38,224 nt of DNA from Deltaproteobacteria bacterium (lineage in GTDB: Bacteria > Desulfobacterota > DSM-4660 > Desulfatiglandales > Desulfatiglandaceae): NCBI GenBank assembly GCA_019307945.1, contig JAFDIS010000026.1:1-38224 (forward strand). Direction: 5' to 3'. Positions 16,092 through 25,264 of the stretch are shown here, piece after piece. The position numbers and the translations under genes were made by a program. The notes under the pieces were generated by a model. That model did no database searches and was not told the DNA's origin. It saw nothing but the letters and a program-made list of their open reading frames with translations. Position 1 is the stretch's first letter. Each line of letters opens with the position of its first letter.

Positions 16092-17066
16092 TCATTTGAC
16101 GAGGTCTGCGTAAACTTCCTCGAAGTTTGGAATTTCTTCCTGGAGCCACGCCTTGATATTCTTTACGATTTTTTCCTGAATCTGCCGGACCCGTTCCCTG
16201 GAGATCTTGTAGCGGTCTCCCAACTCCTGCAGGGTCATAGGTTTTTCGGCCATGATGCGGTTGTCGAAGATGTCCGCCTCTTTGCCGGAAAGGGTCTTAC
16301 GAAACTCGGCCAGTTTCTTCAACAGCAGTTGCCGTGATTCATGGTCCGTGAGTTGTTGTTCGAAATCGCTCTTGGGATCGGGCAGGAAGGCTCCGTACGC
16401 CTCACGTGAATCGTCCCCCACGGGCGCGCTGAGGGAGACCTCCCAGCCCCCCAGACGCTGGCTCATTTCGATCACTTCTTCTTCCTTTACGTCCAGGCGC
16501 TCGGCCAGCAGGCGGGGCTCCGGGGAAAAGCCTTCCGCTATGAGCTTGTCCCTTTCCTTGGCCAGGTTGAAGAAGAGCTTTCGTTGCGTCTGGGTTGTCC
16601 CTATCTTGACCAGCTTCCAGTTGTCCATGATGAACTTTAGCATGTAGGCCTTGATCCAGAACGAGGCGTAGTAGGAAAATTTGATGCCCCGATATGGATC
16701 AAACTTGCGCACTGCCTGAAGCAGGCCCAGATTCCCCTCCTGGATCAAATCCAGAAGGTTTTTGGTCCAGTATCGGTGAAAGTCCATGGCGATTTTTACC
16801 ACGAGTCTCAGGTTGGAGGTGACCAATTTATAGGCTGCTTCCTGGTCGTTATTCTCCCGGACCCGAACGGCAAGTTCCATCTCCTCTTCCCGGGTCAGCA
16901 GATTGTACCGCTTGATCTCCAGGAGGTACATCTGCAGCGGGTCATAGGGGACCAGTGCCTTCTGTGAGGCAGGTACAGGGGGCAGTGCACGCGGGGCGGC
17001 CTCGGGGGCCGGGCCCGTCTGCCTGCCCCCGTTTTTACTCCTGGATGTGTTCTTTTTTACGTCCAT
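16092..17066 (-). CDS. rpoH: Heat-shock-type sigma factor RpoH (sigma-32)
   Basis: The 324-residue product directs RNA polymerase to promoters of stress genes. Seen: region 1.2/2.1 (PLQMYLLEIKRYNLLTREEE), region 2.2 (NLLDLIQEGNLGLLQAV), region 2.3/2.4 (FDPYRGIKFSYYASFWIKAY), the RpoH box TQRKLFFNLAKERDKL diagnostic of sigma-32, and region 4.2 (TLQELGDRYKISRERVRQIQ). The C-terminus is normal. A 45-residue Pro/Ala-rich N-terminal tail precedes region 1.2. The start at 17066 (MDVKKNTSRSKN) was chosen because the longer frame runs into the tyrS end. It sits 82 bases downstream of tyrS and shares an operon with periplasmic folding factors, a sensible location for a stress regulator. Confidence 0.9.
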   Translation of the reverse strand: MDVKKNTSRSKNGGRQTGPAPEAAPRALPPVPASQKALVPYDPLQMYLLEIKRYNLLTREEEMELAVRVRENNDQEAAYKLVTSNLRLVVKIAMDFHRYWTKNLLDLIQEGNLGLLQAVRKFDPYRGIKFSYYASFWIKAYMLKFIMDNWKLVKIGTTQTQRKLFFNLAKERDKLIAEGFSPEPRLLAERLDVKEEEVIEMSQRLGGWEVSLSAPVGDDSREAYGAFLPDPKSDFEQQLTDHESRQLLLKKLAEFRKTLSGKEADIFDNRIMAEKPMTLQELGDRYKISRERVRQIQEKIVKNIKAWLQEEIPNFEEVYADLVK

Positions 17067-17148
17067 GATCCAAATGCCCGGGGAAAGGGGGTGGCCGATC
17101 TCCCCCTGCCCGCCTCCGATGCGCTCCCGGTTTGCAGCGACCGCCCGC

Positions 17149-18384
17149 TCAGGCATCGGCCGGGGTCACCACCATGTAGCGCTTTTTCCCCGCCCGAAGC
17201 AGGATGGCCTCCTGTTGGAGGTCGTCCGTGTTGATGATCCGGTCGAAGGTATCGATCTTGCGGTCGTTGAGGTAGCCTCCACCCTGGTCGATAAGCCTTC
17301 GCGCCTCGCTCCTCGTTTTGCAAAGCCCGGTCCTTTCAAAAAGGATGTAGGCCGGGATTCCCGCCTCGAGTTCGTGTTTCGGGATTTCGTACCCCGGGGC
17401 GGACTCCGGAATCGCACTTCCGCCCCGACCGAAAAGCCCTCTGGCCGCGGCGCGGGCCTTTCGCGCCTCTTCTTCCCCGTGACAGATCCTGGTGGCCTCG
17501 AAAGCCAGCACCTCTTTGGCTTGTCTGATTTCGGCCCCCTCGAGGCGACCCAGCCTGCGCACCTCTTCCATGGGGAGAAAGGTGAAGAGAGCGAGGAACC
17601 GCTCCACGTCCCGGTCGTCCTGGTTGATCCAGTACTGATAGTAGTCATACGGGGGCGTAAGAGCCGGGTCCAGCCAGAGTGCTCCCTTGTGGGTCTTACC
17701 CATCTTTATCCCGGCCGATGTGGTGAGCAGCGGCAGAGTGAGACCGTGGACCACCGCCCCCTCGAGCCTCCGGATTAGGTCCGCTCCCGCAAGGATGTTC
17801 CCCCACTGGTCGTTGCCTCCCATTTGAAGAAGACAGTTGTGATGCTTGTAAAGATACCAGAAATCATACGCCTGGAGGAGCATATAATTGAACTCGATAA
17901 AGTTGAGGCCGGTTTCCAGGCGGGCCCGGTAGCTTTCTGCGGCCAGCATCCGGTTCACGCTGAAATGCCGCCCGATGTCACGGAGGAAATCAATGTATCC
18001 CAGCCGGACGAGCCAGTCCGCATTATTCAGCATCAAGGCCTTGCCCTCACTGAAATCGATGAACCGCGCCAGCTGGGATTTGAGGGACTCCGCGTTGCCG
18101 TCGATTTCCTCACGGCTCATGATAGGGCGGGTCTCGGTCTTTCCGCTGGGATCCCCCACCAGGCCTGTGCCGCCGCCCACCAGTGCGATGGGCCTGTGTC
18201 CCGCCCTCTGCATATGCACCAGGGACATTATGGGCAGCAGGCTGCCCACGTGAAAACTGGGAGCCGTCGGGTCGAAACCTATGTAACAGGTAATGGGCCT
18301 TTCCATCTGTTCGCGGACCGAGTCCCTGTCCGTAACCTGCTCGATAAAACCCCTTTCCTCAAGGATGTCGAATACGTTTTCCAC
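17149..18384 (-). CDS. tyrS: Tyrosyl-tRNA synthetase (GTG start)
   Basis: The 411-residue class I enzyme charges tRNA-Tyr; cytoplasmic dimer. Seen: CYIGFDPTAPSFHVGSLLP with the HIGH-equivalent HVGS at residues 45-48, GGGTGLVGDPSGK, the tyrosine-binding segment NRMLAAESYRARLETGLNFI, QMGGNDQWGNI, the KMSKS-equivalent KMGKT at 227-231, and a C-terminal S4 RNA-binding domain (residues about 345-405). The start codon is GTG at 18382-18384; the rodZ TAA ends one base before it, and no nearby ATG would keep the conserved N-terminus. The KMGKT loop is usual for this bacterial subgroup, not a defect. Confidence 0.96.
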   Translation of the reverse strand: MENVFDILEERGFIEQVTDRDSVREQMERPITCYIGFDPTAPSFHVGSLLPIMSLVHMQRAGHRPIALVGGGTGLVGDPSGKTETRPIMSREEIDGNAESLKSQLARFIDFSEGKALMLNNADWLVRLGYIDFLRDIGRHFSVNRMLAAESYRARLETGLNFIEFNYMLLQAYDFWYLYKHHNCLLQMGGNDQWGNILAGADLIRRLEGAVVHGLTLPLLTTSAGIKMGKTHKGALWLDPALTPPYDYYQYWINQDDRDVERFLALFTFLPMEEVRRLGRLEGAEIRQAKEVLAFEATRICHGEEEARKARAAARGLFGRGGSAIPESAPGYEIPKHELEAGIPAYILFERTGLCKTRSEARRLIDQGGGYLNDRKIDTFDRIINTDDLQQEAILLRAGKKRYMVVTPADA

Positions 18385-18385
18385 G

Positions 18386-19435
18386 TTACCTATTGTTCCT
18401 CACTGTCTTGAGATCTTGCGGGAGCCGCAGATGGACCACCTTTCCAGTTTCGCCTAGCTTCCCAATTTTCTCATCGTTCAGACTCAATTCCACTCCCCCG
18501 GCGTTGCCTATGCTCAGATCGAAGGAGCGTAATCCCTCCCACGCGGGTTGGCTTCCGGGGCGGAAGATGTACTCCTTGGCCTGTCCTCCGTCCACCGTGA
18601 CCCTGACCCAAGTCCGTTCCAGGACGTTCATTCGTAGGGTCATGACCTGCTCGGAGGAAGGCCCGGCCACCTCAACCTCCTCCCGTTTCTCCGTTTCAAC
18701 AGCCGGTGAGGTCCCGGTCCCGGCGGTCTGTTCAGCGGCACCGGCGGGGGGGGCGGGGGCGGGCGCCACGCTCTCCGCCGCAACAGGCATGGGCGGGGGC
18801 CCGGACGTGGGGGCTTCGGGCCGCCCCGGGGGCGGCACTTGCCTTTCGACGGGCGCAGGGGCTGTTTCGGTCGTCCCCACCTCGGAGGAGGCCCCGGCCT
18901 CGGGTTCCCTGGGAGGGCTGAGCATCAGATCCTTGGCACTCGTCTCCTGCCCTGTCGTGGCCGTCGGCGCCCGGGTGAGAGGATGCTCCTTCTGCGGCAC
19001 CCGCCTTCCGTTTTCCGGCGGTAAACTCATCCATAGGTAGATCCCGAGTGCCAGGACCACCAGTACCGCCAATGCATATCGGCCCCATTTCTTGCGCCCC
19101 GCCTCGGGTCCCACCAGCGGGAGCGGCAGGGGGACTTCCTCGATCGGCTTTACGGCGTGAAACCGCCCGAGGACCACTTCTTCGTCAAGGTCCAGCACCC
19201 GTGCGTAGGAACGTAGGAAGCCTTTGACGAAAACCGGGGGAGGCAGCCTGTCCCAGGCCTCTTCTTCTATGGCTTCCACGAAGGACGGCCTGAGCCGGGT
19301 GAGCTCGGAGATCTCGGTGTAGCCCAGTCCCCTGGCCTCCCTTTCGCGTCTGAAGAGGTCCCCCAGCCCCTCTTTTTCCGCGGGGGCCGTCTTTTCCGGG
19401 CCGATGCCTCCGGTATGCTCTTTATCCTTTTTCAT
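18386..19435 (-). CDS. rodZ: RodZ-like cell-shape protein (HTH, membrane helix, DUF4115)
   Basis: The 349-residue protein has the RodZ layout: a cytoplasmic Xre-type HTH domain (residues about 23-85, GLGDLFRREREARGLGYTEI then LPPPVFVKGFLRSYARVLDL), a basic stretch, one membrane helix (about 118-138), a very long Pro/Ala/Gly/Thr-rich periplasmic linker, and a C-terminal DUF4115 beta domain (about 265-345, WVRVTVDGGQAKEYIFRPGS). RodZ links MreB filaments to the elongasome. It lies between the surA-like gene (15 bases apart) and tyrS (1 base apart). No mreB is in the window. SD weak. Confidence 0.88.
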   Translation of the reverse strand: MKKDKEHTGGIGPEKTAPAEKEGLGDLFRREREARGLGYTEISELTRLRPSFVEAIEEEAWDRLPPPVFVKGFLRSYARVLDLDEEVVLGRFHAVKPIEEVPLPLPLVGPEAGRKKWGRYALAVLVVLALGIYLWMSLPPENGRRVPQKEHPLTRAPTATTGQETSAKDLMLSPPREPEAGASSEVGTTETAPAPVERQVPPPGRPEAPTSGPPPMPVAAESVAPAPAPPAGAAEQTAGTGTSPAVETEKREEVEVAGPSSEQVMTLRMNVLERTWVRVTVDGGQAKEYIFRPGSQPAWEGLRSFDLSIGNAGGVELSLNDEKIGKLGETGKVVHLRLPQDLKTVRNNR

Positions 19436-19450
19436 CTCGGGCCCCCGGCC

Positions 19451-20425
19451 TCAGAAGACGATCTTGGTGTAGGCCTTTTCGCGAAGCTCCTTGATCCAAT
19501 CCGAGTATCTCTTGTCCACCTCCCGCCGGTAGAGGATATCGTAGATGGCGTTTCGGACTTCAGGAAACGGCCTTAGGGCGCCCCCTGTTTTTTCGAGGAC
19601 TTTCAGGATCTGAAATCCGAAAGGCCTCCTGACGGGCTCGCTGATCTGCCCCGGCGAAAGTCTTTGGGCGATTTCCCTCAAGACGGGATCCAACTGGGCC
19701 ACCTTGAACGAGCCCAGGTCTCCCCCTTCCGCGGCGCCCGGACCCTGGGAGAATCTGCGGGCCATCTCTGCGAAGTCGGCCCCTTGCTCGATACGGTCGT
19801 GAACCGCCATGGCCTTTTCCCGGAGCGCGTTCAAGGCCCGGTCGTCCTGAGGGTCCCTGCATTTGAAAAAGATCGACGCCAGCCGTACCTTCCGAGGTTC
19901 TTCAAAGGACGATTTGTGTTCCTTGTAATAGGCCCGGATCTCCTCCTCACGCAGGACGATCTTGGATTTGACTTCCCGGTTGATCAGGCGAACCCGTTCC
20001 AGCTCTTTCCGGATCTTGTCGCGGTACGCTTCGAAAGTCAGACCGCTCTCCTTGAGCTTGGCCAGCAGATCCTCGTGCGTCAACCGGTAGTTTTCCTTGA
20101 TCCTCTCGATAGCTGCATCCACTTCCTCGTCTTTGACTTTGATGGCCAGTTCACGGATCTTCTCTTCCGCTATCTTTTCGTTTATGAGCAGATCGATGAT
20201 CCGGGCCCGGGTCTGGAGAAAGCCCTTTTCGTCCCGCCGCCGGAGCGCTTCGGGAGCCATTCCGGTCACCTGCCTGATCTTTTCATTTAGTTCGTGAAGG
20301 GTGATCAGGTCGTCGTTCACCACTGCCACCACCCGGTTGCGAAGCTCGGCCGGGGACGAAGACGGGGACCACACCAAAACCAACGCCAGGATAAAAAGAA
20401 CCCACAGGGATTTCTTGTCGATCAT
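19451..20425 (-). CDS. SurA-like periplasmic peptidyl-prolyl isomerase/chaperone
   Basis: The 324-residue protein starts with a cleavable signal peptide (hydrophobic core WVLFILALVLVW, likely cut after SPA at residue 26). A SurA_N chaperone domain follows (LRNRVVAVVNDDLITLHEL, RARIIDLLINEKIAEEKI), then one parvulin domain (about 177-281: RKVRLASIFFKC, GGDLGSFKVAQLDPVLREIA, PFGFQILKVLEK). Family members escort outer-membrane proteins. Its ATG touches the stop of the upstream PpiC lipoprotein gene (TAA then ATG), so the two are probably translated together. E. coli SurA has two parvulin domains; this one has a single domain. I did not assign surA because the operon holds two related proteins. 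Confidence 0.87.
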   Translation of the reverse strand: MIDKKSLWVLFILALVLVWSPSSSPAELRNRVVAVVNDDLITLHELNEKIRQVTGMAPEALRRRDEKGFLQTRARIIDLLINEKIAEEKIRELAIKVKDEEVDAAIERIKENYRLTHEDLLAKLKESGLTFEAYRDKIRKELERVRLINREVKSKIVLREEEIRAYYKEHKSSFEEPRKVRLASIFFKCRDPQDDRALNALREKAMAVHDRIEQGADFAEMARRFSQGPGAAEGGDLGSFKVAQLDPVLREIAQRLSPGQISEPVRRPFGFQILKVLEKTGGALRPFPEVRNAIYDILYRREVDKRYSDWIKELREKAYTKIVF

Positions 20426-21397
20426 TTAGGACAACTCCAACGCTGCAAGGGCTTCCCGGCTCAACTTGACGGGAAAACGCTCCCTGAGCCCCTTGAGCCA
20501 CTTTCTATACCGGACTTCGCACCGGCGTTCAAAAATTTCCATTTCGATCTGATCGAGCACCTCGGGCAGAGTACGGACACGCGCCGGGCGCCGCTCCAGG
20601 ACTTGGAAAATGTGAAAACCGTAAGGTGTTTGAACCACGGATCCCGGCCGTCCCGGCTCCTGAGAAAACAGGGCCTTTTCCATGGATTGTTCCAGTTGGC
20701 CCTTGGAGATCCATCCCACCTCGCCGTTACGGTCGGCCTCGGGACCCTCGGAATAAGTCCTGGCGAGTGTACCGAAGTCTTCGCCGTTCTTCAGGCGCTC
20801 GGCCAGTTGTCGCGCCTTTCCGGCGTCCCGGGTGAAGATCTGCCGAAACCGGACGCTTGCGGGTACACGAAAACGGGCGAGATTCGCCTCGTAGAACCGC
20901 TTGATTTCTTCCGAACTGGGGGGCCTTACCTGTTCCTTGACGGCGCGCAGCACGCGCTCGAGCAAAAGTCGCTTGGCGGTCCAATGCTCCAGTTCCTCCG
21001 GATCCACGCATTCCCGCATGAGGACATCTTGAAAGGCCCGGGTCGAATATCCCCGCCGGATATCCGCCATGGCCCGGGAGATTTCCTCCGGGGATATGCT
21101 CAGGCCGTTGACCCTTGCAAACTCCATCATCAGGTAACGGTCTATCACGCGCTCCAGTAACCGTTTTCTTATGGACGGATCCGAGAGACTCCCGGGGCCG
21201 GGACTCAGGTAGTTCATCTCCTTCTTGAGTTCTTCGAGACAGACGCGCCGCTCCCCCACGATGAGTGCCGGATCGTGTTCACGGCCTTCGGGAAGATCAC
21301 ATCCTGCCGGGAAAAGTAAAATGGCGAACAGCAACAAAAAAGGGGCGGAGCCCCGCTTCCAGCACCTCCGGAAAGGTATTATCAGCAAGCCACGCAT
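20426..21397 (-). CDS. PpiC/PrsA-like parvulin lipoprotein
   Basis: The 323-residue lipoprotein has an N-terminal signal with lipobox FPAGC (Cys33), then a SurA_N/PrsA-like helical domain (GERRVCLEELKKEMNYLSPG, RVIDRYLMMEFARVNG) and a parvulin rotamase domain (about 178-271: RFRQIFTRDAGKARQLAERL, GEVGWISKGQLEQSMEKALF, TPYGFHIFQVLERR). It is expected to be membrane-anchored in the periplasm and to help fold exported proteins. GGGAG eight bases before the ATG supports the start. It begins 91 bases after mfd and directly abuts the SurA-like gene, with which it looks like an old duplication. Confidence 0.85.
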   Translation of the reverse strand: MRGLLIIPFRRCWKRGSAPFLLLFAILLFPAGCDLPEGREHDPALIVGERRVCLEELKKEMNYLSPGPGSLSDPSIRKRLLERVIDRYLMMEFARVNGLSISPEEISRAMADIRRGYSTRAFQDVLMRECVDPEELEHWTAKRLLLERVLRAVKEQVRPPSSEEIKRFYEANLARFRVPASVRFRQIFTRDAGKARQLAERLKNGEDFGTLARTYSEGPEADRNGEVGWISKGQLEQSMEKALFSQEPGRPGSVVQTPYGFHIFQVLERRPARVRTLPEVLDQIEMEIFERRCEVRYRKWLKGLRERFPVKLSREALAALELS

Positions 21398-21488
21398 CGG
21401 AACGCTCCCGGGGAGCCACCCGGCCCGGGCGTCTCAAACCCTGAGATCTTAAACAATCTAAACTATCAGCTATGTAGTAAAATGCAAG

Positions 21489-24400
21489 TCATTTTCGGCT
21501 TGCGGACCCTTCCGCCTTCCCCAAAGAGGCGTCGAACACGGGCGTCCGGGCTGCGCCCAGTTCCAGTAAGGCCTCCCGGATCTTCCCGAAATGTTCGGGC
21601 AGGACGATTTTTCCAACCTTTACGGCAAGCTTGTTGTGGGCGGCGAAGCTGTATCGATGCGGATGCCCGGCAATGTGATCCAGGAGCCCTCCCGGGTCCA
21701 TGCGGCCGTCTTGCGGATAGGTGAGTGTGATGCGGCTTGGTCCCACGTCCATCCGACGGATGCCCAGCTTCTTGAGAAGCAGCCGAAGTGCCATGACCTC
21801 CAATAGGTTTTCCACCTCCCGGGGAAAGGGCCCGAAGCGGTCCTTTATCTCTTCCCTCATGCCCGGGAGCTCCGCTTCGTCCGACAGGGTGGAGAGACGG
21901 CGATAGAGGTTGAGGCGGACGTCGGCGTCCATAACATAACCCTCGGGGAGAAAGGCCGGCACATCCACATGAATCTCGGGGTTGACTTCTTCGTGCCATT
22001 CTTCTCCTTTCAATTCCGCCACCGCCTGCTCGATCAGCTTCACGTACAGTTCGTAGCCCACGGCCGCGATTTGCCCCGATTGGGCGTATCCCAGAACGTT
22101 CCCCCCCCCACGGATACGCAGGTCGTGCAGAGCCAGGTGGAGCCCTGCCCCCAGGGTGGTGAAGTCCATGAGGGCCTTGAGCCTCTTTTCTGCGTCCCTT
22201 GTGAGCCTCGAGTGGCGTGAGAGGAGCAGATAAGCATAAGCCTTTTCCTTGGACCTGCCCACCCGGCCCCGCAACTGGTAGATCTGGGAAAGCCCAAGTC
22301 GGTCCACCTCATTGATGACGATGGTATTGGCCGACGGGATGTCCAGTCCGGACTCGATGATGGTGGAGCAGACCAGTACGTCCACCTCTTTTCTCAGAAA
22401 GCGGATCATGGCCTCTTCCAACTCGCGTTCCTTCAACTGTCCGTGAGCGACGGCGAGGCGTGCCTCGGGGACCAGGTCACGGAGCCGGCTTGCCATCTGC
22501 TCGATGGTTCGTACCCGGTTGTGGACGAAGAAGACCTGCCCCCCCCTTTCCAGTTCCGCCAGAATGGCACGCCTCACCGTGGATTCATCGAACGGGGATA
22601 GGTAGGTCTGGATGGCCAGGCGGTCCTCGGGGGGCGTCTCGATGATGCTGAGGTCCCGCACTCCCATCATGGCCATCTGAAGAGTCCTGGGAATGGGGGT
22701 CGCGGTGAGGGCGAGCACATCCACCAACGCCCTGTATTTTTTGAGTTTCTCCTTTTGTTTCACTCCGAAGCGTTGCTCTTCGTCTATGATTAGAAGCCCC
22801 AGGTTCTTGAAGCGCACGTCCTTTTGCAGCAATCGGTGAGTGCCTATCAGGATGTGTATTTTCCCCGCCCGGACTCGGGCCAGGGTTTCCGTCTGCTCGG
22901 CCCGGGACTTGAAACGACTCACGATTCCCACCCGGTAAGGGTAGGGCTTCATCCGTGCGCTAAAGGTTTCGAAGTGTTGTTCCGCAAGCACGGTGGTGGG
23001 CACGAGCATGGCGACCTGTTTGCCGTCCGAGACGGCCTTGAAGGTCGCGCGAAGGGCCACTTCGGTCTTGCCGAAGCCCACATCTCCGCACACCAGACGG
23101 TCCATGGGCTTTTCCGAGGACATGTCCTCCAGGGTGTCTTCGATGGCCTTGATTTGATCGGGCGTTTCTTCATGTTCAAAAGTCGTCTCGAACTCCCTGA
23201 AATAGTTGTCCGGGGGTGAATAGGCAAAGCCTTTCCGGGACGCCCGCAGGGCGTACAGCTCTATGAGTTGCCTGGCGATGGCCTTGACCGACTTCTTGGC
23301 GTTTTTCTTGGCCAGATTCCAGGAGCGACCGCCGAGCTGGTCCAGCTTGGGGTTGTGGGCGTCGGCACCGATGTACTTCTGCAGCACGCTCACGCGATCA
23401 GCCGGGATGTACAAACGGTCGTTGTTTGCATATTCGACGATCACGAAATCGTTGACCATGCGGGCGATCTCCATCTTGACGAGGCCCCTGTAGCGGCCGA
23501 TGCCGTGCTCTTCGTGGACCACGAGGTCGCCTTCCTGAAGCTGGCTGAAGGCGGACCAGGCGATCCCGGGGCGTCCGGGCTTCTTGACGGTCCTTCGTCC
23601 CCGTTTGGGCCCGAAAATCTCGTCCTCGCTGATCACGTAAAGCTTCAACTCAGGCCAGGCGAATCCCCTTGAGAGCCTTCCGATGCAGATGGTCAGGCCC
23701 GGGGCCTTGGGCACATCACGCCATCCGGTCACGGCGGAGCCCACAGGGACATGGTAGTTTTCCAGGATCTCGCTCAGCCGGCCCGCCTGCTGCTCGGTCC
23801 TGCTCACCACCACCACGCGGCCGCCGCCCGCGATCCACCCGGATATCCGCTCGGCCAGGGGCGCCAGTGACACGCGGCCCTTTCGTTCCGTCCTCACGTC
23901 CAGTTCCAGATCCCTGCCCGGGACAAGAGTCTCCTTCAGGACCACCTGCTTTTCGTAGACCCCCTCGGGGGCGAGGTTCAGCGGGCCCACGTCGAGTCGC
24001 CTTCTTGACGTAAGGTGTTCCCGGAGTTCCCGAACGTCCAGGAGTAGGCCTTGGGTCTCCGGGAAGGGCACACCCCTTTCCGCGGCCTCTTCGCGGAATT
24101 TGTCGGTCTCCCGCAGGAACTTGGCTTCCACGCGCTCCGCCACGGCGTCCACACGATGGGGGTCGATCACCACCAGGAGGCCGTTTTCCGGAAGATAGCC
24201 GAACAGGGTGTCCGTGCGGCCGTAGAAATGATTGAGCCAGGCCTCTTTTCCGGGGAAATCCATACCCTGATCGGGCCCGGCCGGCAGGCGGCCCATGGAA
24301 CGGGCCCGGGCCACGTTTCTTTTGGTCATGATGATCTCGCAAGCGGGCAGGATCACCGTTTCTTCCAGGACATTCCTGGAACGCTGGCTCAGGGGATCGA

Positions 24401-25031
24401 AGCTACGGATGGATTCCAGGTGGTCCCCCCAGAATTCCAGCCGAACAGGTTCCGGCGAAAGTGGGGGGAACAGATCGATGATGCCGCCTCGCACCGCGTA
24501 GTCCCCGCGTTCCTCCACGATGGAGGTCCGATGGTATCCCAGGGTCTCCAGGGTGCGGATCAATGCCTCCCGGTCTACGTCTTCATCGGTCTCCAGGTAT
24601 TCAAGGGACCTGACCAGGGCCTCCTTGGGCAGGATCCTATGGCATGAGGCTTCCAGCGATGAGACCACCACCGCGTGATCGCCGGCCGTCAGCGCGAAAA
24701 GGGACTCAATGCGCCGGGTGACGATTTCTTGATGCGGGCTCAGACCGGACAGGGGCGAAATATCGTAGCCGGGAAAAGAGAAGAGTCTTTCCAGGTGAGA
24801 GCGGCCCTCGTTCCGCCCCCCCGCCATGAAGAACCGTAGTTCCCTGACCAGTCTCTCCGCGTCTGAATCCGAAGGGGCCAGGATGACGCAGGGCCGCTTA
24901 AGGGGGGAAAGGACCCGCGAGAGGAGATAGGAGACGGCCGCACCGGATGCACCGAAAACTCCGATGCCGTCCACTCCCTCGTCGATCCAGCGGCGTATTC
25001 GGTCGAAGACCTGATTGTTCGGTCGCTTCAT
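21489..25031 (-). CDS. mfd: Transcription-repair coupling factor Mfd
   Basis: This 1180-residue ATPase removes stalled RNA polymerase and recruits UvrA to the lesion. Domains in order: UvrB-like N-terminal region (VFGASGAAVSYLLSR; GDYAVRGGIIDLFPP), the CarD-like polymerase-interaction domain (LQEGDLVVHEEHGIGRYRGL), the RecG-like helicase with Walker A GDVGFGKT (Lys655), DEEQRFG box (Asp750) and LTATPIPRTLQMA, then QLRGRVGRS motif VI and the C-terminal TRCF domain. Length is standard. Two starts are possible: ATG at 25106 is jammed against AAAGGAGG with no spacer; the ATG at 25031 (MKRPNNQVFDRIRR) gives the usual family start but has no clear ribosome site. I chose the latter. Confidence 0.95.
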   Translation of the reverse strand: MKRPNNQVFDRIRRWIDEGVDGIGVFGASGAAVSYLLSRVLSPLKRPCVILAPSDSDAERLVRELRFFMAGGRNEGRSHLERLFSFPGYDISPLSGLSPHQEIVTRRIESLFALTAGDHAVVVSSLEASCHRILPKEALVRSLEYLETDEDVDREALIRTLETLGYHRTSIVEERGDYAVRGGIIDLFPPLSPEPVRLEFWGDHLESIRSFDPLSQRSRNVLEETVILPACEIIMTKRNVARARSMGRLPAGPDQGMDFPGKEAWLNHFYGRTDTLFGYLPENGLLVVIDPHRVDAVAERVEAKFLRETDKFREEAAERGVPFPETQGLLLDVRELREHLTSRRRLDVGPLNLAPEGVYEKQVVLKETLVPGRDLELDVRTERKGRVSLAPLAERISGWIAGGGRVVVVSRTEQQAGRLSEILENYHVPVGSAVTGWRDVPKAPGLTICIGRLSRGFAWPELKLYVISEDEIFGPKRGRRTVKKPGRPGIAWSAFSQLQEGDLVVHEEHGIGRYRGLVKMEIARMVNDFVIVEYANNDRLYIPADRVSVLQKYIGADAHNPKLDQLGGRSWNLAKKNAKKSVKAIARQLIELYALRASRKGFAYSPPDNYFREFETTFEHEETPDQIKAIEDTLEDMSSEKPMDRLVCGDVGFGKTEVALRATFKAVSDGKQVAMLVPTTVLAEQHFETFSARMKPYPYRVGIVSRFKSRAEQTETLARVRAGKIHILIGTHRLLQKDVRFKNLGLLIIDEEQRFGVKQKEKLKKYRALVDVLALTATPIPRTLQMAMMGVRDLSIIETPPEDRLAIQTYLSPFDESTVRRAILAELERGGQVFFVHNRVRTIEQMASRLRDLVPEARLAVAHGQLKERELEEAMIRFLRKEVDVLVCSTIIESGLDIPSANTIVINEVDRLGLSQIYQLRGRVGRSKEKAYAYLLLSRHSRLTRDAEKRLKALMDFTTLGAGLHLALHDLRIRGGGNVLGYAQSGQIAAVGYELYVKLIEQAVAELKGEEWHEEVNPEIHVDVPAFLPEGYVMDADVRLNLYRRLSTLSDEAELPGMREEIKDRFGPFPREVENLLEVMALRLLLKKLGIRRMDVGPSRITLTYPQDGRMDPGGLLDHIAGHPHRYSFAAHNKLAVKVGKIVLPEHFGKIREALLELGAARTPVFDASLGKAEGSASRK

Positions 25032-25200
25032 TAAGAACGGTTCGTGGGCCGGGACCCCGATTCCCGGGCCTGTGTGACGGCCTGGTTCCTGAAAATGAGA
25101 AGACATCCTCCTTTTCCGGATTCAGGATAAGTGTCCTCTCGCATATCCCCGGGCAGGCCGAGGTGGGCGCAGGGGGGTGGAGGGGGCATTCCACTTCATT

Positions 25201-25220
25201 CCCGGGGCGCGCGCCCCGGG
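25201..25220. repeat. 20-bp perfect GC palindrome
   Basis: The arms CCCGGGGCGC and GCGCCCCGGG are exact reverse complements. It lies between the ABM gene end (25265) and the mfd start. As RNA it would form a strong hairpin with a GCGC loop, but no T-run follows on either strand, so a classical intrinsic terminator is not supported. It could be a partial or Rho-independent-like stop after the ABM gene, or a protein-binding dyad. Confidence 0.4.
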
Positions 25221-25264
25221 CTGGTGAGGATCGGACGGCGTCAGCCCCCCGGATTCGTCCTCTT

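Noticed and set aside
17692-17706. KMGKT instead of KMSKS in tyrosyl-tRNA synthetase
   Set aside because: This variant is normal for a bacterial TyrRS subgroup, so it is not a defect.
25104-25106. First ATG of the mfd frame as the start codon
   Set aside because: AAAGGAGG touches it with no spacer, and the extra 25 residues are unlike the family; the later ATG was preferred, though the choice is not certain.
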